Below, piece by piece: positions 24,121 through 35,811 of a stretch of DNA of 64,000 bases. Source of the stretch: Onthophagus taurus. Lineage: Eukaryota; Arthropoda; Insecta; Coleoptera; Scarabaeidae. Under the pieces are notes generated by a model. The model saw nothing but the letters and a program-made list of their open reading frames with translations, was not told the DNA's origin and ran no database searches. The translations under genes and the position numbers were made by a program. The stretch spans positions 29,512,001-29,576,000 of the forward strand of contig NC_091976.1 of NCBI RefSeq assembly GCF_036711975.1, written 5' to 3'. Position 1 is the stretch's first letter, and each line of letters starts with the position of its first letter.

Positions 24121-25200
24121 TATTCCGAACTCTTTTCGTTATGTCTCATAATTTATGACATTCCCAAAAGTTAAAGCAATCTACGCTGGAATGTTTTATC
24201 GCACAAAAAGAACCAATGTAGGACTTCTAATACCATTAGGACAGAAGTTGTCTCGCCTTTCCGAGATTCCTGATGAAGTCATTGAACCTAAACCATCTAT
24301 CTCATATACTCTATCTCAGACAGTCTTAAATGGCTCTTTCGACAATGATATTTTCCTTCTGCGCATATTATTTGCTTCTGCACATAGTGTCGCTTCCATG
24401 AAAGATGAAAGAAGACCTATTTGGTCCTTTAATATTACGAACCCAGTAATCACCTTTTTGCATTTATGTAGCTATAGGCGACTGTTTTCATCATCTGAAA
24501 ACAATAAATACTTTTTCATCATCACTACTAATAATTATATGTAGAATTTATACTTTATGAAAAAGGAAGTGTTATTGGACTTGAACTTAACATCACTGGC
24601 TTTTAGTCGTGGTGGTCATCCATATCGATTTAGTAATAATATGGAAAAATTATGTATTACAAGTCATTTCATTGGCCTCCCTCTGCCTCCATTTATCTTT
24701 ATTCCTAGCCTCTCTCCTTCATCTCCTACTCCCGTCCATTTTAATCTCGGCCATCCCCTCGGTCTCACTCCTCTTCAGTCGTCCTGGCACTCTCTCTTCG
24801 CATCACGTGGCCAACATCTTAGGCATTGGAGTCTGACGAACTATGCCAGTGGCGAGTCTTTATAAATCTCATACAACTCAGGGTTGTATCTTAATCTCCA
24901 TCCATCCTCCTCCAGAACTGGTCCAATTTTGACTTTTGCGAGAATTTATGATTCTTGTGTGAAATTTCGTTGTTACAACTCTTTAAGTGTGAGTGATCTA
25001 ATTTTTTTCTCTGCAGTTGTTGCCATTTTTCAAAGTTGCCTTCTTTCTAATACACATTACTAACGCTGTGCAAAATTTCGCTTTTACAATCCATCGATTT
25101 TAGTGGTGATCAGCTGTTTTCTACCGCTTTATGCATAAAATGATGAAATAGCATTTATTAAACAGCTGTTTAGTAGGGATACTTCCAACTAATTTCTAAT
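24121..25200 (-). other. Mostly unassigned; weak LINE remnant on the minus strand near 24690-24850
   Basis: Minus-strand reading of 24690-24850 gives an LRCWPRDAKRE block and, after a stop, RGVRPRGWPRLKW, resembling the 'RW-GHV-RR ... RGRPRLRW' tail of many LINE polymerases. The plus-strand frame at 24155-24543 (129 codons) shows no family signature and is probably chance. Nothing else was recognised. Confidence 0.35.
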
Positions 25201-25655
25201 CTATTTTTTAAGGCTTTTTACACCCTTTATTAATCTTTTTCTTCTTCTTGTTAGACCATATGGTCTGTTTAGATTGCCAACTGTCCTGCCATCTTTTTGG
25301 TGGTCTCCCAGCTGGTCATGCCACGCACTTTTCCGTTGTCTGCCCCATCTGACGATATCCTGTATCTCGATGTCGTCATTCTTGACTCTCTCCATTATTG
25401 TTGTTCTTAATATGGATCTTAATGTTTTCATCTCACCTGTTCTTAGTAGACTCTTGGTTTTGTTTGTCTTATGAATCTTAACTTTGCTGTCGATTCTCAT
25501 GTATTTGTTAGACCAAACAATGTCTCTTAAGGCACCTGACATATTTGCTGCCTAATTAGTTCGTAATCTTAGGTCTTTAACAGGATTATTGTAGCTGGAA
25601 ATGTATACACCCAAGTAGACAAACTGCATGATCCTTTGCTATCACCATCCATTTT
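25201..25655 (-). mobile_element. RTE/BovB-like LINE 3' fragment, copy 1
   Basis: The minus-strand frame reads RDIVWSNKYMRIDSKVKIHK, then MKTLRSI, DIEIQDIVRWGRQRKSAWHD: the C-terminal region typical of RTE-like polymerases. Parts are missing and it ends in basic sequence. It shares 'ctcatgtatttgttaga' and 'aaactgcatgatcctttgct' (one base changed) with copy 2. Confidence 0.75.
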
Positions 25656-25679
25656 GAAAAAAAATTTCACATTATCAAG

Positions 25680-26890
25680 AAATATCAAAACAAATCAACG
25701 ATTTTTATAAATGCACATAAAATAAACAGTTAATAATGAAAACTTCAACATTCCTTTATAACATCAAAGAGTTTCATTTCCTAATTTCAAGCTGTTTTGG
25801 AGCAATCTTAAGTTTTAATGAAAACGGTGATTTTTAAAATTTTATATATAATAAAAAGCTCACCCTGGAAACTTATAAATTGGTGTAACATCACTTTAAA
25901 AGTTACTATATAACCTGAAAAAGTTTCATAAGTTAATCCTAATCCTTTTGGAGAAAACAATTTTTTAATTTTAATCCCACTTTCAGCAGGTGTTAAACTT
26001 AATTACCGATTTTTAAAAATATATATAAAATGAATGGTGTATCTTGGAAACATCAAATTTGGTACAACCTAACTTCAAACCTTCCTTTACAACCTCAAAA
26101 AGTTTCATTTCTTAAAGTTCACCCCTTTTGAAAAAAACAATATTTTTTAACCTCACTTTCAGCAGACGTCAAACTCAATTACTGATTTTCCAAAATATAT
26201 ATAAAATGAATGGTTCACCCTGGAAACTTCAAATTTGGTGCAACCTAACTTCAAACGTTTCTTTATAACCTCAAAAAGTTTCATTTCTGAAATTTTAACC
26301 ATTATGGAGAAAACACCTCTTCTGCGTTTAGTGACAATATCAAAAAGTATCAAATCAAGTAATTAATAAAAATATATATAAAATGAATGGTGCACCCTGG
26401 AAACTTCAAATTTGGTGCAACCTAACTTCAAACGTTTCTTTATAACCTCAAAAAGTTTCATTTCTGAAATCTTAACCATTATGGAGAAAACATCTCTTTT
26501 GCTTTTAGTCACAATTTCAAAAATTGTCAAATCGAATAAATTTAAAAAATATATGTAAAATGAATGGTACACCCTGGAAACTTCAAATTTGGTACAACAT
26601 AACTTCAAACGTTCCTTTACAATCTCAGGAAGCTTCATTTCTTAAATATTAACCGTTTTGATGAAAACAATTTTTTTCTTTAACCTCACTTTCAGCAGGC
26701 GTCAAACTCAATTACCGATTTTTAAAAATATATATAAAATGAATGGTGCACCCTGGAAACTTCAAATTTGGTACAACCTATCTCCAAACATTCCTTTATA
26801 ACCTCAAAAAGTTTCATATCTTAAATTTTAACCATTACGGAGAAAACACCTCTTTTGCGTTTAGACACAATTTCAAAAAGTGTCAAATTT
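25680..26890 (+). repeat. Satellite B array between two LINE fragments
   Basis: About seven monomers with ATATATAAAATGAATGG, 'ttcaaatttggtacaac' and 'cctcaaaaagtttcatttct'. The first (25680-25830) is the diverged form also seen at 15940-16205. Minus-strand open frames of 60-90 codons here are by-products of the repeat. Confidence 0.92.
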
Positions 26891-26899
26891 GTGTTATAT

Positions 26900-27460
26900 C
26901 CTGGAACGTAGATTGCCAACTGTCCTGCCATCTTTTTGGTGGTCTCCCAGGTGGTTTGGTGTTCGGGGGGTTGTATATCAAGACAGGTTTGGGCAATCTA
27001 TTTTTTGGCATTCTGTTTATATGATCATGCCACGCTCTTTTCCGTTGTATGCCCCATCTGACCATTATTATCTCTTCATTATTGTTATTCCCAATATGGA
27101 TCTTAATGTTTTCATCTCACCTTTTCTTAGTAGACTCTTGGTTTTGTTTCTCTTATTAATCCTAACTTTGCTGTCGATTCTCATGTATTTGTTAGATCAA
27201 ACAATGTCTCTTAAGGCACCTAACATATTAGCCTAATTAGTTTGTGATCTTTAACAGGATCATTGGAGCTGGAAATTTGTACGCCCAGATAGACAAACTG
27301 TATGATCCTTTGCTATCACCATGCATTTGGTTTTATCAGTAAAGACCATCATATTCAGTTCTTTGCTCATTTGGTAGAATTTGCTCCTTTTTGTAACTAA
27401 AAAATCTTTACATTCTAAATATTTTAATCCGACCCTGCACATGTATGTATTATACATATT
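26900..27460 (-). mobile_element. RTE/BovB-like LINE 3' fragment, copy 2
   Basis: Minus strand reads, from 27457 down, a decayed RT block (MMVFTDKTKCMVIAKD, then CLSGRTNFQLQ) and later VRWGIQRKRAWHDHINRMPK followed by PPGRPPKRWQDSW. That order (RT thumb then the GRPPKRW tail) fits RTE-like LINEs. Frameshifted and truncated. Copy 1 is 1.7 kb upstream in the same orientation. Confidence 0.8.
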
Positions 27461-28197
27461 AACACTACATTTCCATATTTATAATTAATTTTCACATTTT
27501 TTGATAACCATCTACAATGACACAAATGAAAATTTCCTTTTGCGTTTCTATTTTTGTAATAACCATTTAAATTGAGCCAAATACGTCGAGTTAACATATC
27601 AAATTAATTTATTGAAACCTAAATTAATTGTTGGATTATTTAGTAATTACCAATAATTTATTAAATAGTTCGTTGAAACATCCTGCGGCAATAGAAATTC
27701 ATTAATTCTGTATAAAATTATCGCCAAACGAACAATTATTTTGGGGGCACAATTTAAACTTTATTACAAAATCATTTGGGTCATCTTTTTGATCTAAAAT
27801 TAATGCAAAAATGGTCCTCAATTAAACAAGCAATTTCAGTGTTCATGTAGTTGAGCATGTTGACTTTAAAGTAGCCAATTTCAATTAGAACTCAACCTGG
27901 TCGTAGGTGTGTTTGCCGCTGGAATTAAACTAAGTGACCCGCCAGGTAGAGTTATAAGGTAATGAAACATAATTTAATAAATTTTAATTAAAAATTTTAA
28001 AGTCTTGTATTTAAAGTTAAATTACTGTTATCTGAGCAACATTTGTTTGCAGTTTCTTATCACTTTAATAATCTCATTTTATTTTTATTGTAGTGTTTTT
28101 TAAAGTCTCATCACGTTGCCGCAGCAGGAGCAAACATTGCGTTGATTCACCTGGATGAATTCGTCTGATTGTTTCAACTTTTTTTTTTTTATTTCAG
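27461..28197. other. AT-rich DNA ending in a splice acceptor
   Basis: No gene recognised. A polypyrimidine run and TTTCAG at 28191-28197 form a good acceptor for the exon with the receptor start codon, which implies an upstream non-coding exon. Confidence 0.5.
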
Positions 28198-28250
28198 ATT
28201 TAGCAGTGATGATGCCCTGAATCTCTCGAAACACAGTAATAAGTTGAATT

Positions 28251-31200
28251 ATGTTGCAAGAATGTTCGAATATAACATACATAAACGATACGAACGTCAG
28301 TTGCAATTTAACACCACAGTTATTTATTTTATATCAACGAGGACCTCAACAATTGCCATTGGAAATTTCTGTACCATTAACAGTTCTTAATGTTATTATT
28401 TTCATCACTGGTCTTATTGGAAATTTTGTTGTATGTTTAGTGATTGTTAGACATCGTACCATGCATTCAGCCACTAATTATTATCTTTTTAATTTGGCTG
28501 TGTCGGATTTAACACTTCTTGCTTTTGGTAAGTAAAAAATTAATTAGATTATAAAGGGTTAAACGAACTTTTTTATCGTTTAAATTACCAAGACGCTTTT
28601 TTATGGCCGGTTTAAACGTCATTGAAGGCGAATTTGCGGAACATAAAACGTTTTCTGTTTGGTGATGGAGATTTTTAACTTTTTTTTGCAAAATAAACTC
28701 GCTCGCCAGTAATATGTTTTTATGGCGTATTCATATTTAAAATATAGAAATTGTCCATTTCGAATTTAATATTTCAAGTAGATTTATGGGTAGTTATAAA
28801 TAATTTATATTCTCTGTTATCTAGTTTTGATTTAAAAACGGACATTTATTAGATTCATATTAAATTAAAAGTCTCACACTTTCCAAAATTAAAAAATACA
28901 TGTTTCAAAACACGGCGGGTTAAAATAAATCAATTAAAAGTGTTACTGCTTCTAAAGAAAATCTATCCCTTTATTCTTTTTTAATTATTTTTCTTAAATT
29001 TCAAGATTGAGGCTGTTGTAAGCATATAAATATAAATGATGAAAAATATCAAAAATTGGGTTTTTAAGGATACTAAAATTCGTAATTTGTTTAAATATCG
29101 AATTGGAATCACGAAATATTGTGGAGTTATACTAAGAAGGGTGTAGATTCAATTAAAAAATACGATATTGTTTCAAAAATTAAGATAAAAATGTTGTGGG
29201 TGGTCAAAATGAGAAGTATCGAAAAACATCAAAAATTAGGTTTTAAGGATACAAAAATTTGTAACTTCTTTGAATATTGAATTGGAATCACGAAATTTTT
29301 TGGAGTTATACTAAAAAGAGTGTAGATTCAAATAAAAAATATGATATTGTTTCAAAAATTTATATAAAAATTTTGTGGGTGGTCAAAGTGGGAAGTATCG
29401 AAAAACATCAAAAATTAGGTTTTTAAGGATGCAAAGATTCATAATTTTTTTAAATACCGAATTGGAATCACAAAATTTTGTTAAGTTATACTAAAAGGAG
29501 TGTAGATTCAAATAAAACATAGGATATTGTTTCAAAAATTTAGATAAAAATGTTGTGGGTGGTCAAAATGAGAAGTATCGAAAAATATCAAAAATTTTGA
29601 TTTTTAATGAAGCAAAACTTCATAACTTCTTTAAATATCGAATTGGAATCACGAAATTTTGTGGGGTTGTACTAAAAAGAGTGTAGATTCAAATAAAAAA
29701 TACGATATTGTTTCAACAATTGAGATAAAAATGTTGTTGGTGGTCAACTATCGAAAAACATTAAAAATTTGACTTTTAAATATACAAAAATTCTTAACTT
29801 TTTTAAATACCGAATTGGAATCACAAAATTTTGTTAAGTTATAGTAAAAGGAGTGTAGATTGAAATAAAGCATAGGATATTGTTTCAAATATTTAGATAA
29901 AAATGTTGTGGGTGGTCAAAGTGAGAAGTATCGAAAAATATCAAAAATTTAGATTTTTAATGGTGCAAAACTTCATAACTTCTTTAAATATCGAATTGGA
30001 ATCACGAAATTTTGTGGAGTTATACTAAATAGTGTGTAGATTCAATTAAAAAATACGATATTGTTTCAAAAATTTAGATAAAAATGTTGTTGGTGGTCAA
30101 CTATCGAAAAACATCAAAAATTAGGTTTTTAAGCATACAAAAATTCATAACTTTTTTAAATATCGAATTGGAATAACAAAATTTTGTTAAGTTATACTAA
30201 AAGGAGTGTAGATTCAAATAAAACATAGTATATTGTTTCAAAAATTTAGATATAAATGTTGTGGGTGGTCAAAATGAGATGTATCGAAAAATATCAAAAA
30301 TTTAGATTTTTAATGGTGCAAAACTTCATAACTTCTTTAAATATCGAATTGGAATCACGAAATTTTGTGGAGTTATACTAAAAAGAGTGTAGATTCAAAT
30401 AAAAAATACGATATTATTTCAAAAATTGAGATAAAAATGTTGTTGGTGGTCAACTATCGAAAAACATCAAAAATTAGGTTTTTAAGGATACAAAAATTCA
30501 TAACTTTTTTAAATACCGAATTGGAATCACAAAATTTTGTTAAGTTATACTAAAAGCAGTGTAGATTCAAATAAAACATAGGATATTGCTTCAAAAATTT
30601 AGATAAAAATGTTGTGGGTGGTCAAAATGAGATGTATCGAAAAATATCAAAAATTTTGGTTTTTAATGGTGCAAAACTTCATAACTTCTTTAAATATCGA
30701 ATTGGAATCACGAAATTTTGTGGAGTTATACTAAAAAGAGTGTAGATTCAAATAAAAAATACGATATTGTTTCAAAAATTGAGATAAAAATGTTATTGGT
30801 GGTCAACTATCGAAAAACATCAATAATTAGGTTTTTAAGGATTCAAAAATTCATAACTTTTTTAAATAACGAATTGGAATCACAAAATTTTGTTAAGTTA
30901 TACTAAAAGGAGTGTAGATTCAAATAAAACATAAAATATTGTTTCAAAAATTCAGATAAAAATGTTGTGGGTGGTCAAAGTGAGAAGTATCGAAAAATAT
31001 CAAAAACTTTGATTTTTAATGGTGCAAAACTTCATAACTTCTTTAAATATCGAATTGGAATCACGAAATTTTGTGGGGTTGTACTAAAAAGAGTGTAGAT
31101 TCAAATAAAAAATACGATATTGTTTCAAAAATTAAGATAAAAATGTTGTTGGTGGCCAACTATCGAAAATATCGAAAATTAGGTTTTTAAGGATACAAAA

Positions 31201-34200
31201 ATTCATAACTTTTTTAAATACCGAATTGAAATCACAAAATTTTGTTAAGTTATACTAAAAGGAGTGTAGATTCAAATAAAACATAGAATATTGTTTCAAA
31301 AATTTAGATAAAAATGTTGTGGGGGTCAACTATCGAAAAACATAAAAAATTAGGTTTTTAAGGATACAAAAACTTCATAATTTTTTTAAATATCGAATTG
31401 GAATCACAAAATTTTGTTAAGTTATACTAAAAGGAGTGTAGATTCAAACAAAACATAGGATACTGTTTCAAAAATTTAAATAAAAATGTTGTGCGTGGTC
31501 AAAGAGAGATGTATCGAAAAATATCAAAAATTTTGATTTTTAATGATGCAAAACTTCATAACTTCTTTAAATATCGAACTGGAATCACGAAATTTTGTGG
31601 GGTTATACTAAAAAGGGTGTAGTTTCAATTAAAAAATACGATATTGTTTCAAAAATTGAGATAAAAATGTTGTTGATGGTCATCTATCAAAAAACATCAA
31701 AAATTAGGTTTTTAAGGATACAAAAATTCATAACTTTTTTAAATATCGAATTAGAATCAAAAAATTTTGTTAATTTATACTAAAAGAAGTGTAGATTCAA
31801 ATAAAACACAAAATATTGTTTCAAAAATTTAGATAAAAATGTTGTGGGTGGTCAAAGTGATGTATCGAAAAATATCAAAAATTTAGATTTTTAATGGTGC
31901 AAAACTTCATAACTTCTTTAAATATCGAATTGGAATCACGAAATTTTGTGGAGTTATACTAAAAAGAGTGTAGATTCAAATAAAAAATACGATATTGTTT
32001 CAAAAATTGAGATAAAAATGTTGTTGGTGGTCAACTATCGAAAAACATCAATAATTAGGTTTTTAAGGATTCAAAAATTCATAACTTTTTTAAATAACGA
32101 ATTGGAATCACAAAATTTTGTTAAGTTATACTAAAAGGAGTGTAGATTCAAATAAAACATAAAATATTGTTTCAAAAATTCAGATAAAAATGTTGTGGGT
32201 GGTCAAAGTGAGAAGTATCGAAAAATATCAAAAACTTTGATTTTTAATGGTGCAAAACTTCATAACTTCTTTAAATATCGAATTGGAATCACGAAATTTT
32301 GTGGGGTTGTACTAAAAAGAGTGTAGATTCAAATAAAAAATACGATATTGTTTCAAAAATTAAGATAAAAATGTTGTTGGTGGCCAACTATCGAAAATAT
32401 CGAAAATTAGGTTTTTAAGGATACAAAAATTCATAACTTTTTTAAATACCGAATTGAAATCACAAAATTTTGTTAAGTTATACTAAAAGGAGTGTAGATT
32501 CAAATAAAACATAGAATATTGTTTCAAAAATTTAGATAAAAATGTTGTGGGGGTCAACTATCGAAAAACATAAAAAATTAGGTTTTTAAGGATACAAAAA
32601 CTTCATAATTTTTTTAAATATCGAATTGGAATCACAAAATTTTGTTAAGTTATACTAAAAGGAGTGTAGATTCAAACAAAACATAGGATACTGTTTCAAA
32701 AATTTAAATAAAAATGTTGTGCGTGGTCAAAGAGAGATGTATCGAAAAATATCAAAAATTTTGATTTTTAATGATGCAAAACTTCATAACTTCTTTAAAT
32801 ATCGAACTGGAATCACGAAATTTTGTGGGGTTATACTAAAAAGGGTGTAGATTCAATTAAAAAATACGATATTGTTTCAAAAATTGAGATAAAAATGTTG
32901 TTGATGGTCATCTATCAAAAAACATCAAAAATTAGGTTTTTAAGGATACAAAAATTCATAACTTTTTTAAATATCGAATTAGAATCAAAAAATTTTGTTA
33001 ATTTATACTAAAAGAAGTGTAGATTCAAATAAAACACAAAATATTGTTTCAAAAATTTAGATAAAAATGTTGTGGGTGGTCAAAGTGATGTATCGAAAAA
33101 TATCAAAAATTTAGATTTTTAATGGTGCAAAACTTCATAACTTCTTTAAATATAGAATTGGAATCACGAAATTTTGTGGAGTTATACTAAAAAGAGTGTA
33201 GATTCAAATAAAAAATACGATATTGTTTCAAAAGTTGAGATAAAAATGTTGTTGGTGGTCAACTATCGAAAAACATCAAAAATTAGGTTTTTAAGGATAC
33301 AAAAATTCATAACTTTTTTAAATACCGATTTGGAATCACAAAATTTTGTTAAGTTATAGTAAAAGGAGTGTAGATTCAAATAAAACATAGGATATTGCTT
33401 CAAAAATTTAGATAAGAATATTGTTGGTGGTCAACTATCAAAAAACATCAAAAATTAGGTTTTTAAGGACACAAAGATTCATAACTTTTTTAAATATCGA
33501 ATTGGAATCACAAAATTTTGTTAAGTTATACTAAAAGGAGTGTAAATTCAAATAAAAAATACTATATTGTTCCAGAAATTTATACAAAAATTAAAAGTAT
33601 CAAAAAATAAATTTTTAGAGGTATTAAAATTCATAACATTTTTATAAACTGATTTGGAACAATAATATTTTTAGGGCATATAGTAAATTGAATGTAAATT
33701 TTGATAAAAGAAACGAAATTATAAAATCCAAAACCCCAAAACCATAATACAGATTTCTAAATCAACTTTTTTTAAATTTCGTTTCGTATTTTACAATATA
33801 AAAAACAGCAATGTTATTAAAACACTCTCGAAATACCTGAAATATCATGATCTCGCCAATGCAAACTACAATCGCATTTTTTTTTGTTGAATCGACCAAA
33901 CCTGGTTTTCACAAAAGAAATTGCGTTTCAAAAGAATTCCGAGAGTTTGATCCGTATGAAAATGTAACATATTGTTTTCGTATTACACGTAGTTTATTGA
34001 TGTTTTCAACTCTATACAATTATTTGCGAATATCCCAAATAGTTGAAACACGATCTCTACATAGTTTAAAATCGAAACTTTAATTAAAACTGAACCTTAA
34101 CTTTAAAAAATCATTAAATTAAATCTTATTGCATCATATTTGATGTGTTGAATCTGCTAAAAGCTCTTAATTAATCAAGTTTTTTGATCCGGGGTTATTT

Positions 34201-35669
34201 TTTTTGCAACACTCGACGTGTGTTAAATTAATTAACAGTGTAAAAAAAATGGAAATACCTGAAAAATGTTTACTCATAACAAAAGTACCCAATCCAATAA
34301 AAAATGAATCGATATGCATATCCAATTGAAATGTAAAATGTGATAAAATAACCTTGCCAATTTAATTTAGTTTATTAATTGAAAATGTTAGGTTTGCCGA
34401 ATGATGTGTCGATGTATTGGCATCAATATCCATGGAAATTGGGAGTTACATTCTGCAAAGTTCGTGCTTTATTATCTGAAATGTAAGGTATTTTTGCAAC
34501 AATTTTTTATTGTAATGAAATAAAAATGTTTTAGGGCTTCCTACGGTTCTGTGTTAACAATAGTCGCCTTTTCAACGGAAAGATACATTTCAATTTGCCA
34601 TCCTTTGTACATACATAAAATGTCTGGACTTAGAAGAGCAGTTCGGATAATATCATTTTTATGGTTTATCGCATTTCTAGCTGCGCTACCTTTTGCAGTT
34701 TACACGACCGTACATTATTTAGTTTATCCTCCAGGTAGTGACACAATTCTCGAGGTAAGATATTTTCTATCAATAAAAAGTTTGAACCGATTTAGCGGTT
34801 CAATACATCCCTGGGGTAGTAAGCTTTTCTAAAATCCTTTAGAAACGATTCCATTTTTCTTATCTATATTTTTAGAAAAACTGTTACGATTTTGAATAAT
34901 ATATGATACGTTTTATTTATTCATATAGGAGTCGGCGTTTTGCGCAATGCTGGATCAACCAAAATTCGTTCCTTTAGCTGAAATAAGTGCAACTATATTC
35001 TTTATATTACCTATGTCAGTGTTAGCTTTTCAATATACGAAAATGGGACTGCAAATTTATAACAGCTCCAAGCAATTTCAAGGAACTATACGATTATCTT
35101 TGCATAGAGATAGTAGGAGGGTTCAAGCCCATAAAACAGTTGTTAGGATGTTAGGTAATAATAAATCTGAAATATTTTCATCACAATTTAATTTAAAATA
35201 ATTTTTTTAATCGTTAGCTGCCGTTGTTGTGGCATTTTTCGTCTGCTGGGCACCATTTCACTGCCAGCGTTTATTATATCTTCACGCAATAAACTGGGAA
35301 TATTATTACGTAGCAAACGAGTGGATGTTTTACATAACAGGGATTCTTTATTATTTATCATCAACGTTAAATCCCATTCTTTACAACGTTATGTCTGCAA
35401 GATACAGGAAAGCTTTCCGGTCCGTGCTTTGCGGAAACCCAATTAGCGACGATTTCAATAATCGATCAACCAGATGTTCGCAATTTGACGCAGCAAGAGC
35501 TGGAGGATCTCGACGTGAATCCAAACTTAGAAGCATTCTATTAGACACAGAAGATGGATGTAGCCTTACATCGAAAGATGGCGCAACAAGTTTTAAAGGA
35601 AATTATGTTTGTTCCGTTACGTTGAAGCAAAAACTTTTAAGTGAATGTGGAAATGAAACAAAAATGTAA
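28251..35669 (+). CDS. CapaR: CAPA/pyrokinin-type neuropeptide receptor (class A GPCR)
   Basis: Coding exons 28251-28527, 34392-34482, 34535-34754, 34929-35154 and 35218-35669 join with matching phases into 421 aa. The exon around the start opens at 28198. Residues 1-40 carry N-glycosylation sites (NIT, NDT). TM1 contains GN and TM2 NLAVSDL. ERY-S-CHP (about 138) replaces DRY. CWAPFH marks TM6 and NPILY TM7. Cys residues in KVRA-SEM (before TM3) and ESAFCAML (loop 2) give the usual disulfide. WHQYPW, FSTERY, YPPGS, ESAFCAML and MLAAVVVAFF blocks match the CAPA and pyrokinin receptors, which drive Gq signalling in tubules or endocrine tissue. CAPA is preferred, pyrokinin receptor not excluded. 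The first coding intron (5.9 kb) is mostly satellite C. The last exon encodes a 75-residue tail rich in Ser/Arg. Confidence 0.88.
29035..33600 (+). repeat. Satellite C array inside the GPCR intron, ~175-bp monomers with 1228-bp higher-order unit
   Basis: Recurring phrases: ATCGAATTGGAATCACGAAA, GTTATACTAAAA(A/G)GAGTGTAG and 'gataaaaatgttgt'. Monomers alternate between a form ending in 'cttctttaaatatcg' and one ending in 'cttttttaaataccg'. The stretch 30718-31945 is repeated almost base for base at 31946-33173: 1228 bp, or seven monomers. The single-base change AGTTTC/AGATTC at about 31620 against 32848 is one of few differences. Orientation is the same as the host gene. Confidence 0.95.
33601..34391. 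other. Non-repetitive end of the GPCR intron
   Basis: Satellite C fades near 33600. The rest of the intron is AT-rich without recognised elements. The acceptor TGTTAG at 34386-34391 opens exon 2. Confidence 0.6.
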
Positions 35670-35811
35670 TGTTTTAAGTTGTTAGTTATATTTATAAGTG
35701 ATTTTGTACGATTTATTTCTCAAAAATTGTTATTAAAAGGTTTGTGTGAACAAAAATAAATGTAAATATTAATAATCATTTTTTTATCAGTTGTTAATTA
35801 CAAGAATTAAT

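Noticed and set aside
24155..24544. Plus-strand frame of 129 codons
   Set aside because: No family motif, no signal for splicing or promoter, set among repeat debris; chance or unknown element.
26159..26638. Minus-strand frames of 64-91 codons in satellite B
   Set aside because: They repeat with the satellite monomer and have no independent coding signs.
30365..33359. Six nearly identical 62-codon frames inside satellite C, apparently a repeated small protein
   Set aside because: They begin at TTG, not ATG, have no splice or promoter context, and the frame is just what a 175-bp monomer pair yields by chance.
33847..34083. Additional exon for the GPCR in its intron
   Set aside because: The encoded sequence has no GPCR features and exons 1 and 2 join in phase without it.
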